The notes: generated by a model from the sequence alone, not told the origin. A DNA stretch of 64,000 bases from Pantoea allii (GCF_002307475.1 NZ_NTMH01000011.1:1-64000), one strand, 5' to 3'; shown: positions 36,504-46,132, counted from the stretch's first letter. Translations and numbers: made by a program.

Positions 36504-37364
36504 CTATGCCTGCCCTACGCTGCCGAAAATCTTCATTTGCTGCATGACCGTCTCACAAATGGCTTTTTCTACCGCCATGAGCAGTTCAGCAAACTCGTCA
36601 TAACGCGTATTGCGTGATGCCAGACTGCGCTCTACCGCGTCGAGTGCCGCCTGGGACATGCCGGTATAAAAGTTAATTTTATGAATACCGAGCGAGATAG
36701 CCCGGCGGAAATCCGCATCGCTGATGCCCGATCCGCCGTGCAGCACCAGCGGCACGCCGGTTTGCTGACGGATGGCGGCCAGCCGGTCAAAATCAAGTTT
36801 GGGTTCGCCTTTGTATTTGCCGTGGGCATTCCCAATGGCAACCGCCAGCGTATCGATGCCGGTTTCGCGGACAAATTCGGCGGCCAGGCGCGGATCGGTG
36901 AATTTTTCGCTATCGGCCTCCCCAAAGAGCGCGCCACCTTCATCTCCCCCTACCGCACCCAGCTCCGCTTCAACCGACACGCCCACGGCATGTGCCGCCC
37001 TGACAACCTCGCGGGTCTGGCGAATGTTCTCGTCATAACTCAGGGTCGAACCGTCGAACATTACCGAGGTAAAGCCCAGGCGGATGGCCTGCATCACCGC
37101 TTCGAAGTGCAAACCGTGATCCAGATTGAGCACTACCGGAATAGCGTGCTTCGCGGCTTCAAACTTTATCGCCTCAACGATCTGGTCGAGGGTGACGTAT
37201 TTAAAATGCACTTCTGCAATGTTGATAATAAAAGGTGAGCGTTGCTGCCCGGCAGCCGCAAACAGCGCGCGCAGGAAATGGCTGTCCAGAACATTAAACG
37301 CGCCCAGTGCGTACCCATTTTGCTGTGCATGAGCCAGCCCTTGTGCCAGAGAGATCAATGCCAT
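36504..37364 (-). CDS. Class II ketose-bisphosphate/ketose-1-phosphate aldolase family
   Basis: Zinc-dependent aldolase of the FbaA/GatY/KbaY fold, 286 residues. Ligand motifs are VVLNLDHGLHFE (Asp82, His83), AIGNAHGKYKGEPKLD (His181) and VPLVLHGGSGIS (His209), and VEAELGAVGGDEGG holds the usual acidic loop. Overall it looks nearer to the tagatose/fructose 1,6-bisphosphate type GatY branch than to FbaA, but it carries neighbours of neither galactitol nor glycolysis. The stop of the isomerase gene touches its start at 37364 and the kinase follows at once. It probably cleaves the phosphorylated ketose into DHAP and an aldehyde. Specific substrate is not determined by what I can see. Confidence 0.92.
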   Translation of the reverse strand: MALISLAQGLAHAQQNGYALGAFNVLDSHFLRALFAAAGQQRSPFIINIAEVHFKYVTLDQIVEAIKFEAAKHAIPVVLNLDHGLHFEAVMQAIRLGFTSVMFDGSTLSYDENIRQTREVVRAAHAVGVSVEAELGAVGGDEGGALFGEADSEKFTDPRLAAEFVRETGIDTLAVAIGNAHGKYKGEPKLDFDRLAAIRQQTGVPLVLHGGSGISDADFRRAISLGIHKINFYTGMSQAALDAVERSLASRNTRYDEFAELLMAVEKAICETVMQQMKIFGSVGQA

Positions 37365-38056
37365 TATTCACTCCTCAGATTGAGCCAATGGGAATAGTCG
37401 TTGCAGAGCAGCCGGTGCGGCTCCTGATCCTCGTCGAGGGCGTTAAAGCGTGCCAGCGGCGTCAGAAACACGTTGTCGTTATCGTCATCGTTAGGCATCG
37501 AGACTTCCCCGACCAGCACATCGCCAAAGCCGTTTTCGCCCCAGAAACTGTGCCAGACACCGGCTATCAGAGTGACGCTTTCGCCAGGTGACAGCCGGAG
37601 CTGTGACCCTGCAGCATGGGTTTGCCTGATGCCATCCAGCGACACCGTGACCGGCGTGCTCGCTTTTTCATTGCCTTCACGGTTGTAAAGCTCGACGATC
37701 AGATTGCCGCCACCGCGATTAATAATGTCTTCCATTTTTCGTGGATGGTAATGCATCGGCGTCACCTGCCCTTCACGCACATGCATCACTTTTTCAGCAT
37801 AGGGTTTGTGCCAGGGCTTTCCGCCCGGTGAGCCATTGCGCAGGGTGAAGAGCGTCAGGCCGGTTTGCAGAAAATCATCGGCGCCAAAGCTGGTGAGGTC
37901 CCAGCCCAGACGTAACGCCACAATTTCATCCATATCACACTGCTGCTGACGCCACTGACGGATATCGTAATCCGCCCAGGGCGGCAGATGGACATCCTGA
38001 CGCGTAAAAAAGTCTCGCGTGTTTTGCAAAAACACATTCACTTCGGAGCGTTGCAT
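37364..38056 (-). CDS. D-lyxose ketol-isomerase family cupin
   Basis: Metal-dependent aldose-ketose isomerase. Characterised relatives interconvert D-lyxose and D-xylulose, and more weakly D-mannose and D-fructose. The 230-residue protein carries the cupin metal ligands His102 and His104 (TPMHYHPRKMEDI), Glu109 and His169 (GVWHSFWGE), in the expected spacing. Other features are GGKPWHKPYAEKVMHVREGQ and GEVSMPNDDDNDNVFL. It is translationally coupled to the aldolase (1-bp overlap). It sits just after the ABC transporter's binding-protein gene in the transcript, so it is likely to act first on the imported sugar. Confidence 0.9.
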   Translation of the reverse strand: MQRSEVNVFLQNTRDFFTRQDVHLPPWADYDIRQWRQQQCDMDEIVALRLGWDLTSFGADDFLQTGLTLFTLRNGSPGGKPWHKPYAEKVMHVREGQVTPMHYHPRKMEDIINRGGGNLIVELYNREGNEKASTPVTVSLDGIRQTHAAGSQLRLSPGESVTLIAGVWHSFWGENGFGDVLVGEVSMPNDDDNDNVFLTPLARFNALDEDQEPHRLLCNDYSHWLNLRSE

Positions 38057-38103
38057 CCTCAGCTCTCCCGTTAAAGCGGCACCCTGAGGTGCCGCGCGCC
38101 GGT

Positions 38104-39042
38104 TTATTTCACTGTCCAGCCCTTGTAGCTGCTGACGTTATTACGATCGATTAACTTCACCGGGATCAGTACCGGTTTATCCGGGGCCGGTTTGCCCTGA
38201 AGAATGTCGTAACCGATCTCAACGGCTTTGGCTGCCATCACCTGCGGGTCCTGTGCTGGCGTGGCGGCAAACAGCGAGTTTTTACGCTTCAGCGCTTCCT
38301 CGCCGTCCGGCGAACCATCCACGCCGACAATAAAGAACTCTTTGCGCTGCGCCTGTTTTGCAGCTAAGTCTGCGCCGATAGCGGTAGGATCGTTAATGGC
38401 AAACACCGCATCGATTTTTGGATTTGCCGACAGCAGGCCGGTCATCACTTCCAGTCCGCCTTCACGGCTGCCTTTGGCGTTCTGGTTAGAGGAAAGCAGC
38501 TTGATGTCCGGATGGCGTTTCAGCTCGGTCATGCAGCCTTCGACGCGGTTCTGTACTGCCGAAACAGGCGGTCCGTTAATAATCACCACGTTGCCTTTCT
38601 CTTTCAGGCGATCGGCGATGTATTTACAGGCCATTTCACCGGCCTGGGTGTTATCGGACGTGATGGTGGCGTTAGCACCATCTGCGGCAACGTCCACCGC
38701 GACCACGACAATACCGGCGTCACGTGCGCGCTTAACGGCGGGAGCAATCCCTTTTGAATCGGCGGCATTCAGGATAATCATGTCCACTTTGGCAGCAATA
38801 AAGTTGTCAATCTGACCGACCTGCTGTCCGAGATCGTAGCCGCTCGAGACCAGCGTGACCTTAACGTTGTCGCCGGCCAGCTGACGCGCCTTCATCTCTG
38901 CACCTTTAGTGATCTGCACAAAGAATGGGTTAGCCAGATCGCCTACGGTTACACCAATAGATTTCAGTTCTTTTGCCTGAGCCACACCGGCGCTGAACAG
39001 CGTTGCCGCCAGCAGCCCAGTTACAATCGGATTAAAACGCAT
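38104..39042 (-). CDS. Periplasmic sugar-binding protein of a ribose-type ABC importer (RbsB-like)
   Basis: Captures the substrate sugar in the periplasm. The ATG at 39042 (MRFNPIVTGLLAATLFSAGV) with AGGAG about 8 nt upstream gives a 312-residue precursor with a Sec signal cleaved after AQA; the longer upstream frame would destroy the signal. It has the peripla-BP-4/RbsB pattern: IGVTVGDLANPFFVQITKGA, ADSKGIAPAVKRARDAGIVV, VAVDVAADGANATITSDNTQ, AVFAINDPTAIGADLAAK and IVGVDGSPDGEEAL. It lies between the permease and the isomerase. It could also present sugar to the sensor kinase's periplasmic domain, as in TorT-TorS type systems, but that is inference. Confidence 0.94.
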   Translation of the reverse strand: MRFNPIVTGLLAATLFSAGVAQAKELKSIGVTVGDLANPFFVQITKGAEMKARQLAGDNVKVTLVSSGYDLGQQVGQIDNFIAAKVDMIILNAADSKGIAPAVKRARDAGIVVVAVDVAADGANATITSDNTQAGEMACKYIADRLKEKGNVVIINGPPVSAVQNRVEGCMTELKRHPDIKLLSSNQNAKGSREGGLEVMTGLLSANPKIDAVFAINDPTAIGADLAAKQAQRKEFFIVGVDGSPDGEEALKRKNSLFAATPAQDPQVMAAKAVEIGYDILQGKPAPDKPVLIPVKLIDRNNVSSYKGWTVK

Positions 39043-39113
39043 AGATCTTCTCCTGCTGTTATTTATCTGCCAACTGCTGAATGGCGCTTTGTTTGCTCTG
39101 CGCATGTGGCCTG

Positions 39114-40094
39114 TCAGCCCACATGATGACGAGTTCGATATTTGTCGATCAGCACGGCAATAATGATCACCGCGCCTTTAATCACCAACTGCCAGAAATA
39201 GGAAACGCCCATTAATGTCATGCCGTTGTTCAGCGTGGCGATAATCAGCGCCCCAATCAGCGTACCGGTAATGGTGCCGATGCCACCGACGAAACTGGTG
39301 CCGCCTAAAATGACCGCTGCGATGGCGTCCAGCTCATAGCCCACGCCAAGGTTGCCGTTGGCGCTGTAAAGACGCGACGCACTCATCAGACCGCCCAGCC
39401 CGGACAGCAACCCGCTCATGCCGTAGACAAATACCAGCACCATGCCCACTTTGATGCCCGTCAGTCGGGCCGCCTGGATGTTGCCGCCCACCGCGTAGAT
39501 ATGCACCCCCAGCGTGGTGCGGCGCAAAATAAACCAGCAGATGGCGATGACGGCAAAAGCGATGACGATGAGCCACGGCACCGGCCCAAGATAGCCGTTG
39601 CCTATCCACTCAAAATTAATATCGGAATTAATGACCGTGGTGCCGTTGGCCAGCAGATAGGCCGCGCCGCGCAGAGCGGTATAGGTGCCGAGCGTGACGA
39701 TAAACGGCGGCAGTCCGGCCCAGGCCACCAGAATGCCGTTAAACAATCCCATGACCAGCCCGGCTCCCAGCGCCATTGGGATCGTCAGTGACGCCAGCAT
39801 CGGGTCCAGCGAGGTCAGTAGCGCCACCACCGCCGTGGTGCCCAGCATCGATCCCACGGACAAATCGATACCGCCCGTCAGAATGACAAAGGTCATTCCT
39901 GCCGCCAGCACAATATTGATAGAAGCCTGGCGCGTAATGTTCAGTAAATTGGCTTCGGTAAAGAAGTTAGGGGTAACAAAACCGAAGACCGCGACGATTA
40001 AAATCAAAATCGGTAAAATGCCCACCGTCTGCATGATGTCGCCCATCAGAGCGCGCTTGATCGTCGGTGGGTTAACAGGTGCCGTTTGTGTCAT
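39114..40094 (-). CDS. Ribose-type ABC importer permease (RbsC-like)
   Basis: Homodimeric inner-membrane channel of the sugar importer. The ATG at 40094 (MTQTAPVNPPTIKRALMGDI) has GAGGA about 8 nt upstream. The 326-residue protein has about 8-10 transmembrane helices and the BPD-transp-2 signatures FVILTGGIDLSVGSMLG, AGLPPFIVTLGTYTALRG, AVGGNIQAARLTGI, ELDAIAAVILGGTSFVGG and GTITGTLIGALIIATLNNGM. It starts 10 bp after the ATPase stop. Assignment to the ribose/xylose/allose class is firm, the sugar is not. Confidence 0.94.
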   Translation of the reverse strand: MTQTAPVNPPTIKRALMGDIMQTVGILPILILIVAVFGFVTPNFFTEANLLNITRQASINIVLAAGMTFVILTGGIDLSVGSMLGTTAVVALLTSLDPMLASLTIPMALGAGLVMGLFNGILVAWAGLPPFIVTLGTYTALRGAAYLLANGTTVINSDINFEWIGNGYLGPVPWLIVIAFAVIAICWFILRRTTLGVHIYAVGGNIQAARLTGIKVGMVLVFVYGMSGLLSGLGGLMSASRLYSANGNLGVGYELDAIAAVILGGTSFVGGIGTITGTLIGALIIATLNNGMTLMGVSYFWQLVIKGAVIIIAVLIDKYRTRHHVG

Positions 40095-40104
40095 TGTTTT
40101 ATCC

Positions 40105-41619
40105 TCATACTTCAAGCGGTGATGCGCTGTGCGCACCGGTTGCCAGCGTCATGATGTTTTCCTGACTGATCCGGTCGCCTGCCAGCTCGCCGGCGATGGC
40201 CCCTTCATGCATCACATAGACCCGGTCGCTCATGCCGACGACCTCCGGTAATTCACTGGAGATCATGAGAATGGCCACGCCCTGCCGCGCCATGTCCTGC
40301 ATCATGCGGTAAATTTCGCTTTTCGCGCCGACATCGACGCCGCGCGTCGGCTCGTCCAGAATCAGAATGCGGGGACCGATGGCTATCCAGCGAGAGATCA
40401 ACAGCTTTTGCTGATTGCCCCCTGATAAACCGCCAGCGCGTACCAGCGCATGGGGCACACGAATATTGAGAGACGAAATGGCCTCACTGGCGATTTTTCG
40501 GGATTTGCGACGGTTAAGCATGCCGTAGCTGGCATCACGCTCCAGGGTAGCCATCACGATGTTTTCCTGCGCGGCCATCTCCAGAAACAGCCCCTGCTCT
40601 TTACGGTTCTCGGTAAGAAAACCAATGCCGTGCGCAATCGCCTCACGCGGGGAGTGAATCACCACCTTCTGACCATCGATCCAGATCTCACCCTGTTTAA
40701 GCCGGTGCACACCAAAGATCAGCTGTGCCAGTTCACTGCGTCCGGCCCCCACCAGTCCGGCCAGGCCGACGATTTCACCCGCACGAACCTCCAGGCTACA
40801 GGGATGGACTTTGCCGCCGTCGGACAGGTGGTTGATCGCCAGGCGAACGGCACCGCGCGGAATCGTGCGGTCTTTGTTAAACAGGTCACTGAGTGGACGC
40901 CCCACCATCATGCGCACCAGCTCACTGGCATTGAGGTTGTCACGCGTCAGGCTGCCCACGTACTGCCCGTCGCGCAGCACGCTGACCCGATCTGACAGTT
41001 CATAGACTTCAGCCATGCGGTGGCTGATATAAATAATCGCCATACCTTCGCTGCGCAGACGTTTGATGAGGGCAAACAGTTGTTCGGTTTCACGATTCGA
41101 CAGGGCGGCGGTAGGCTCATCCATCACCAGAATCCGGCTGTTACGGTGCAAAGCGCGCGCAATTTCAACCTGCTGCTGCTCGGCAATACTCAAGCGGCTG
41201 ACTTTGTCAGTGGCGCTGAACTGTGCGCCCAACCGGTTGATCACCTGTTGCGCCTCGTCCGCCATCTGGTGGCGTTTCACCATGCCTGCCCGGGTAATTT
41301 CACTGCCGAGAAAGATGTTTTCGGCCACGGTAAGATTGGGGGCCAGGTTGATTTCCTGATAGATCAGCGTGATGCCAGCAGCTAATGCCTCTTTGGGCCC
41401 TTTCAACTGCCAGGGCTTGCCATCAATTAACACCTCGCCACTGCTGGCCGTATAGGCACCCGCCAGTATCTTCATCAGGGTGCTTTTACCCGCGCCATTT
41501 TCGCCCATGAGCGCATGCACCTCACCGGGATACACGGTGAGATCCACCCCTTTTAACGCGTAAAAATTACCAAAGCGTCGGGTGATCTCGCGCATTTCGA
41601 GTATCGGCTTTGCTGTCAT
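40105..41619 (-). CDS. Ribose-type ABC importer ATPase, tandem cassettes (RbsA-like)
   Basis: Energises the importer. The 504-residue protein carries two ATP-binding cassettes. The first has Walker [10 protein letters not shown], the signature [15 protein letters not shown] and Walker [12 protein letters not shown]. The second has the degenerate Walker A ([10 protein letters not shown]), signature [14 protein letters not shown] and Walker [13 protein letters not shown], as is usual in this family. It is the first gene of the operon; the start at 41619 is 144 bp from the divergent hybrid kinase gene. Confidence 0.95.
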   Translation of the reverse strand: MTAKPILEMREITRRFGNFYALKGVDLTVYPGEVHALMGENGAGKSTLMKILAGAYTASSGEVLIDGKPWQLKGPKEALAAGITLIYQEINLAPNLTVAENIFLGSEITRAGMVKRHQMADEAQQVINRLGAQFSATDKVSRLSIAEQQQVEIARALHRNSRILVMDEPTAALSNRETEQLFALIKRLRSEGMAIIYISHRMAEVYELSDRVSVLRDGQYVGSLTRDNLNASELVRMMVGRPLSDLFNKDRTIPRGAVRLAINHLSDGGKVHPCSLEVRAGEIVGLAGLVGAGRSELAQLIFGVHRLKQGEIWIDGQKVVIHSPREAIAHGIGFLTENRKEQGLFLEMAAQENIVMATLERDASYGMLNRRKSRKIASEAISSLNIRVPHALVRAGGLSGGNQQKLLISRWIAIGPRILILDEPTRGVDVGAKSEIYRMMQDMARQGVAILMISSELPEVVGMSDRVYVMHEGAIAGELAGDRISQENIMTLATGAHSASPLEV

Positions 41620-41763
41620 CTACCCGCTCCTGCTGGTTATGAATAGCAGCGAGTTAAGCAGGGCCAGATAAATGGAAAATGTCAGAGGTCATTCATATTT
41701 GTCATATTCCGCCTTGTGCTCGCTCCTATACTCGGCTCATCGTCGCACGGTCGGAGAGTCTTT
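41620..41763. promoter_or_regulatory. Divergent promoter region of the sugar operon and hybrid kinase
   Basis: This 144-bp gap must carry both the leftward operon promoter and the rightward kinase promoter. TGTCA occurs at 41680-41684 and 41700-41704, and TCATATT at 41693-41699 and 41702-41708. These could be direct repeats for the OmpR-type regulator. TATACT at 41727-41732 is a candidate rightward -10, but its -35 is poor, as expected for an activated promoter. All of this is tentative. Confidence 0.4.
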
Positions 41764-44364
41764 ATGCAACGCAGTTCACCGTGGCAAGTCGGGGCGCGCG
41801 GTCGCCTGTTGCTGTCTCATTTGTTGGTGGTATGCGTCACATTAATGGTCAGCGTGGTGGCAGTAACCAGCTTTCGTCATGCGGGCACCATCCAGGAACA
41901 GGCCCAGGCGCAAACCCTGGCCGATATGAACGGCAGCCTTGCCCTGGCGCGGGATACCGCGAACGTCGCCATTACGGCAGTGCGCTTATCCCAGGTGGTC
42001 GGTGCGCTTGAATATCAAAGTGAATCGCGACGATTACAGCAGAATCAGCAGGCTTTGCAGCATTCGCTCTTTTTGCTGGCCAACACACCGCTGGCCGCAC
42101 GTGAGCCTGAGCGCGTGGCTCGCCTCCGGGCGCGCAGCCTGATGCTTGAACAGTCGGTCAGTCTGCTGTTACGCACCGGCCATGAGCGCCATCTGCAGCG
42201 CAATATGTTGTTAAGCGGTTTATGGCAGTCGCAACTCCTGCTTGAACGCATTAACGACCTGGCACTGCGGCAGACCGCAGGCGCACCCGACAGGGAGCTG
42301 CGACAGCAGACCGGCAGGCTGCTGGATATCGCTATCCGTACCCCTTCGTCAGCCGCGGTGATTGAACAGCTGCAGCAGGTCATGAACACATGGCACAGCG
42401 TCACGGCGCAAGGAACGCTGGGTGACAACGTGCAGCAACTGGTGCAGGCCCTGCAAAGCCTGACGCCGCTGTCGGCGGATCTGGAACAGAGCGATCTGGC
42501 CATCGCCTACGCCACCTACCGTATCAAAGCGCTGGTGGCCGCGCTGAATGACGACATTACTGCTTACGTACAGCAGGTGGCGCAGCAAACAGAAAGACGC
42601 AATATTGCGACACATCACCAACTCGATTCGGTGAGCGGATTTATCATGCTCTCTGCGCTGCTGGCGCTGGCGATTACCGTGTATACCGGCTACTACATTT
42701 ACCGCAACCTTGGCTCCAGCCTGACCGCCATTGCGGGGGCGATGACCCGGCTGGCGCAAGGAGAGCAGAACGTCAGCGTACCAGGATTGCAGCGTCGGGA
42801 TGAACTGGGTGAGCTGGCGCGCGCGTTTAACGTTTTTGCCCGCAATACCGCCTCTCTGGCGCATACCTCACGACTGTTAAAAGAGAAAAGCACCCAGCTT
42901 GAGTCCACCTTCCTGGCGATGCGCGATGGTTTTGCCCTCTTTGATAACAGCGGGGAATTAGTGGTATGGAATGCGCAGTATCCGCAACTGCTGGGCATCG
43001 CCCCGCGGGATTTGCATCGCGGCATGCACTATCAGCAATTGCTGGAGCAGCTTGATGTGCAGTTGCACGATTTAGCGGAACCCCAGGAAGTCAGGCTGGC
43101 AGACGGACGGACGCTGGAACTGCGCTTTAGCCCCGTGCCGCGGCGCGGAATGGTGAATACCGTGCTGGAACGCACCTCGCGCAAGGTGCTGGAAGAAGCG
43201 CTGGTGCACAGCCAGAAAATGAAAGCGGTGGGCCAACTGACCGGCGGCATCGCGCATGATTTTAATAATTTGCTGGCCGTCATCATCGGCAGCCTGGCGT
43301 TAACCGAAGGGCAGCTTGCGCCCGGCCCTGTTGCCAGCCGGATTGAACGGGCACGCCAGGCGGCGGACAGAGCGGCACTCCTGACCCAGCGGCTGTTGGC
43401 GTTTTCGCGCAAACAAACCCTGAATCCCCATGCGGTTTCCGTCGTGTCGTTGATAGAGAATCTACAGGGGCTACTGCAGCACTCGCTGCTGCCAGGTCAG
43501 CATTTGATTATCGATGCACAGCGGCCCGGCTGGCCAGCCTGGATAGATGCCAGCCAGTTAGAGAATGCGGTGATGAATCTGGTGGTCAATGCCAGAGATG
43601 CCATGGGTGGACAGAGTGGCGAGATTCGCCTGCGCATCTGGAATCAGCGGCGAAGCGAACAGGGTGAAAAACGTGATCGGGTGACGATTGAGGTGATCGA
43701 TCACGGTTGTGGGATGGCGGATGACGTGCGCGCCCAGGTCTTTGAGCCCTTCTTTACCACCAAGACCACCGGAACCGGAAGCGGGCTGGGGCTGTCGATG
43801 GTCTACGGTTTTGTCCGCCAGTCGGGTGGACAGGTAGAGCTGGAAACCGCGCCCGGCCAGGGCACAACGGTACGGCTGTTGCTGCCGCGTGCGCCTGATG
43901 TCGCGGCGGCACGTCCCATCGTGCCGGCTCCGGCTCAGCCCGATGCCGCCGATGACCGTCTGGTGCTGGTGCTGGATGATGAACCGGCGGTGCGGCAAAC
44001 CCTGTGTGAGCACCTGCATCAGTTGGGTTATCTGACGCTGGAGTGCGCGACCGGTGAAGAGGCGCTGGCACTTCTGCATCAGACGCCGGATATCGATTTG
44101 CTCATCAGTGATTTAATGTTGCCGGGGGAGATAAACGGTGCCGAGGTCATTCGTCAGGCCCAGCAAACCTGGCCGAAACTGGCAACGTTACTGATCAGCG
44201 GTCAGGACCTGCGCCACCAGCCGGTCACGCTGCCGCTGTGTGAGCGGCTGGCAAAACCCTGGCAGGAGGCGCAACTGGTACAGGCGCTTCAGCGCGCCTG
44301 GCAGCGAAGCGCGCGTCTTAATCGTGCCCGCCCGGCTGCCACAACGGCACCGCTTTCCCAATGA
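41764..44364 (+). CDS. Hybrid sensor histidine kinase with C-terminal receiver
   Basis: Membrane sensor kinase likely to control the adjacent sugar operon with the response regulator at 34771. The ATG at 41764 (MQRSSPWQVGARGRLLLSHL) has GGAG upstream, giving 866 residues. A transmembrane helix (about 14-35) is followed by a helical periplasmic domain of about 255 residues, a second transmembrane helix (about 292-314) and HAMP. A PAS-like domain (FDNSGELVVWNAQYPQLLG, about 400-470) precedes HisKA with His498 in GGIAHDFNNLLAV. The HATPase region has NLVVNARDAMGG and GTGSGLGLSMVYGF. The C-terminal receiver has Asp783 in LLISDLMLPG. There is no Hpt domain. The long helical periplasmic sensor resembles TorS-type architecture. 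The last 47 bp overlap the convergent phnE gene. Confidence 0.93.
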   Translation: MQRSSPWQVGARGRLLLSHLLVVCVTLMVSVVAVTSFRHAGTIQEQAQAQTLADMNGSLALARDTANVAITAVRLSQVVGALEYQSESRRLQQNQQALQHSLFLLANTPLAAREPERVARLRARSLMLEQSVSLLLRTGHERHLQRNMLLSGLWQSQLLLERINDLALRQTAGAPDRELRQQTGRLLDIAIRTPSSAAVIEQLQQVMNTWHSVTAQGTLGDNVQQLVQALQSLTPLSADLEQSDLAIAYATYRIKALVAALNDDITAYVQQVAQQTERRNIATHHQLDSVSGFIMLSALLALAITVYTGYYIYRNLGSSLTAIAGAMTRLAQGEQNVSVPGLQRRDELGELARAFNVFARNTASLAHTSRLLKEKSTQLESTFLAMRDGFALFDNSGELVVWNAQYPQLLGIAPRDLHRGMHYQQLLEQLDVQLHDLAEPQEVRLADGRTLELRFSPVPRRGMVNTVLERTSRKVLEEALVHSQKMKAVGQLTGGIAHDFNNLLAVIIGSLALTEGQLAPGPVASRIERARQAADRAALLTQRLLAFSRKQTLNPHAVSVVSLIENLQGLLQHSLLPGQHLIIDAQRPGWPAWIDASQLENAVMNLVVNARDAMGGQSGEIRLRIWNQRRSEQGEKRDRVTIEVIDHGCGMADDVRAQVFEPFFTTKTTGTGSGLGLSMVYGFVRQSGGQVELETAPGQGTTVRLLLPRAPDVAAARPIVPAPAQPDAADDRLVLVLDDEPAVRQTLCEHLHQLGYLTLECATGEEALALLHQTPDIDLLISDLMLPGEINGAEVIRQAQQTWPKLATLLISGQDLRHQPVTLPLCERLAKPWQEAQLVQALQRAWQRSARLNRARPAATTAPLSQ

Positions 44365-45202
44365 TATAGCGCTTACGCAGATGGCTTGAGATCGTATCCA
44401 TGATCATCACCACCACCACCAGAATCAACGTCAGGAACATCACCACATCCCAGTTCCACAGGCGCATATTTTCAGCATAAACCAGGCCGACACCGCCCGC
44501 GCCGACAAAGCCGAGGACCGCCGCTGAGCGGGTATTCGACTCGATCTGATAAAGGCTGAGCGCCAGGAACTGCGGAAAAGACTGGGTGAAGATACCAAAA
44601 CGGTGCTTCTGTAAGCTGTTCGCGCCCAGTGCGCCCAGCCCCCGGCTGGGTGAACGCTCTACCGCTTCGTGCCCTTCTGAATAGAGCTTACCCAAGAGTC
44701 CCACGTCCTGCAGGATAATGGCCAGTACACCGGCCAGTGGCCCCATGCCGACCGCACGCACAAAGATCAGGCCCCAGATGGCCATATCAATCCCGCGCAG
44801 CATGTCGAACAGACGACGCATCAGGAAAGCAATGGGCCGGGCTGCCCGGTCATGCATCACATTACGTGCAGCCAGAAAGGATAATGGCAGCGCCAGCAAG
44901 GTGGCGGTAAGCGTACCGGCAAATACGATCGCCAGCGTAATCCCTACCTGAGAGAAATAGTAGCCAAAGGGCCAGTTGGCAAAGTCCTGCCAGACAAACA
45001 TGCGCAGGAAATAGCGCCCCAGTTGCTGACAGCCCATCAGCAGGCGGCCCCATTCAATACCGTACACCATAAAGAAAAAGACGTAATAGAGCATCAGCGC
45101 CAGTGCCAGCATAGCCAGACGCCGCAGATAGCGGTTTTGCGCGGCAAAGAGTTCAGGATGCTGCTGCTTCATCGCCATGATATCAGGGGCCAACGTAACC
45201 AT
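44318..45202 (-). CDS. phnE: Phosphonate ABC transporter permease PhnE (second copy)
   Basis: Inner-membrane permease of the PhnCDE phosphonate importer. The 294-residue protein has about six transmembrane helices and the inner-loop EAA-like motif EAVERSPSRGLGALGANSLQ. The C-terminal motif NTRSAAVLGFVGAGGVG is typical of PhnE. Two different PhnE-type permeases in tandem suggest a heterodimeric channel. It is the last gene of the phn operon, 2 bp after the other phnE, and its end overlaps the convergent hybrid kinase by 47 bp. Confidence 0.94.
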   Translation of the reverse strand: MVTLAPDIMAMKQQHPELFAAQNRYLRRLAMLALALMLYYVFFFMVYGIEWGRLLMGCQQLGRYFLRMFVWQDFANWPFGYYFSQVGITLAIVFAGTLTATLLALPLSFLAARNVMHDRAARPIAFLMRRLFDMLRGIDMAIWGLIFVRAVGMGPLAGVLAIILQDVGLLGKLYSEGHEAVERSPSRGLGALGANSLQKHRFGIFTQSFPQFLALSLYQIESNTRSAAVLGFVGAGGVGLVYAENMRLWNWDVVMFLTLILVVVVMIMDTISSHLRKRYIIGKAVPLWQPGGHD

Positions 45203-45204
45203 AT

Positions 45205-46119
45205 TTATTCCTCCACCACACGGCGGCGCAGGCGGCCAGAAACCGTATCCAGTAGCGACACCACAATCAGAATCAACAACAGCGTCATGCTGACCTGATC
45301 AAAGCGATCCAGTTTGATGTTGGTCATTAACTCCTGACCGATTCCGCCTGCCCCGACCAGCCCAAGAATGGTCGACGAACGGAAATTCACTTCCAGCCGC
45401 ATAAAACTGTAGGAAAGAAAGGTAGGTTTGACCTGGGGCCAGAATGCAAAGCGCATACGCTGTAGCTTGCTGGCACCGCAGGCGGCAAGTCCGCGTACCG
45501 GCTTATCCGATGCTGATTCAATCGATTCATAAAACAGCTTGGTCAGGCTGCCGATGGTATGTAAAGCCAGCGCCAGAAAACCGGGAATCGCGCCAATCCC
45601 AAACGCCATGACAAACATCACCGCCCACGCCAGTTCAGGCATCGTGCGTAAAAACGCCACAAAGGCACGAATTCCGATGCGCAGGCTGGCGGGCGTTTGC
45701 GTGTTGTCGGCGGCAAAAAATGCCAGTACGCCTGCAATGACAACCGCAATCAGTGTGGAGGCCAGCGCCAGCTGTAAGGTTTCCCAAATCAGCGGGAGCT
45801 GAATGTTCAGACGATAGCCCCAGTAGGCCAGCGACCCTTCCGTCTTGCCATCGGCAAACAGCAGCGGCAGATGCAAAACGGGGATAATTTCGCGGATGTA
45901 ATCGAAAAAGTGCGGCAACGATTGCCAGATGGTCACGAGACTGAACTCTGACATATTGGCCGCCGCCAGATAGAGCACCACCAATACCAAAGACCAGATG
46001 AGCGAGTCACGCTTCTGTTGGCGGCGGATACGTTGATAATAACGTTCGAAGTCGGTCACGGGAGATGTCTCAGATTGAGGTGTGACAAAGCCATCCTGGA
46101 AAGGTTGACGTGCAGACAA
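45205..46119 (-). CDS. phnE: Phosphonate ABC transporter permease PhnE (first copy)
   Basis: Partner permease of the phosphonate importer, about 304 residues, with an N-terminal cytoplasmic tail (ERYYQRIRRQQKRDSLI), about six transmembrane helices, and the motifs ESIESASDKPVRGLAACGAS and NFRSSTILGLVGAGGIGQEL. The start is uncertain: the outermost is TTG at 46119, while GTG at 46059 (VTDFERYYQ) is also possible and gives a more PhnE-like beginning. It lies 72 bp downstream of phnD, with a hairpin in the gap, and 2 bp before the second phnE. Confidence 0.94.
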   Translation of the reverse strand: MSARQPFQDGFVTPQSETSPVTDFERYYQRIRRQQKRDSLIWSLVLVVLYLAAANMSEFSLVTIWQSLPHFFDYIREIIPVLHLPLLFADGKTEGSLAYWGYRLNIQLPLIWETLQLALASTLIAVVIAGVLAFFAADNTQTPASLRIGIRAFVAFLRTMPELAWAVMFVMAFGIGAIPGFLALALHTIGSLTKLFYESIESASDKPVRGLAACGASKLQRMRFAFWPQVKPTFLSYSFMRLEVNFRSSTILGLVGAGGIGQELMTNIKLDRFDQVSMTLLLILIVVSLLDTVSGRLRRRVVEE

Positions 46120-46132
46120 GCCCGTCGGCTGT

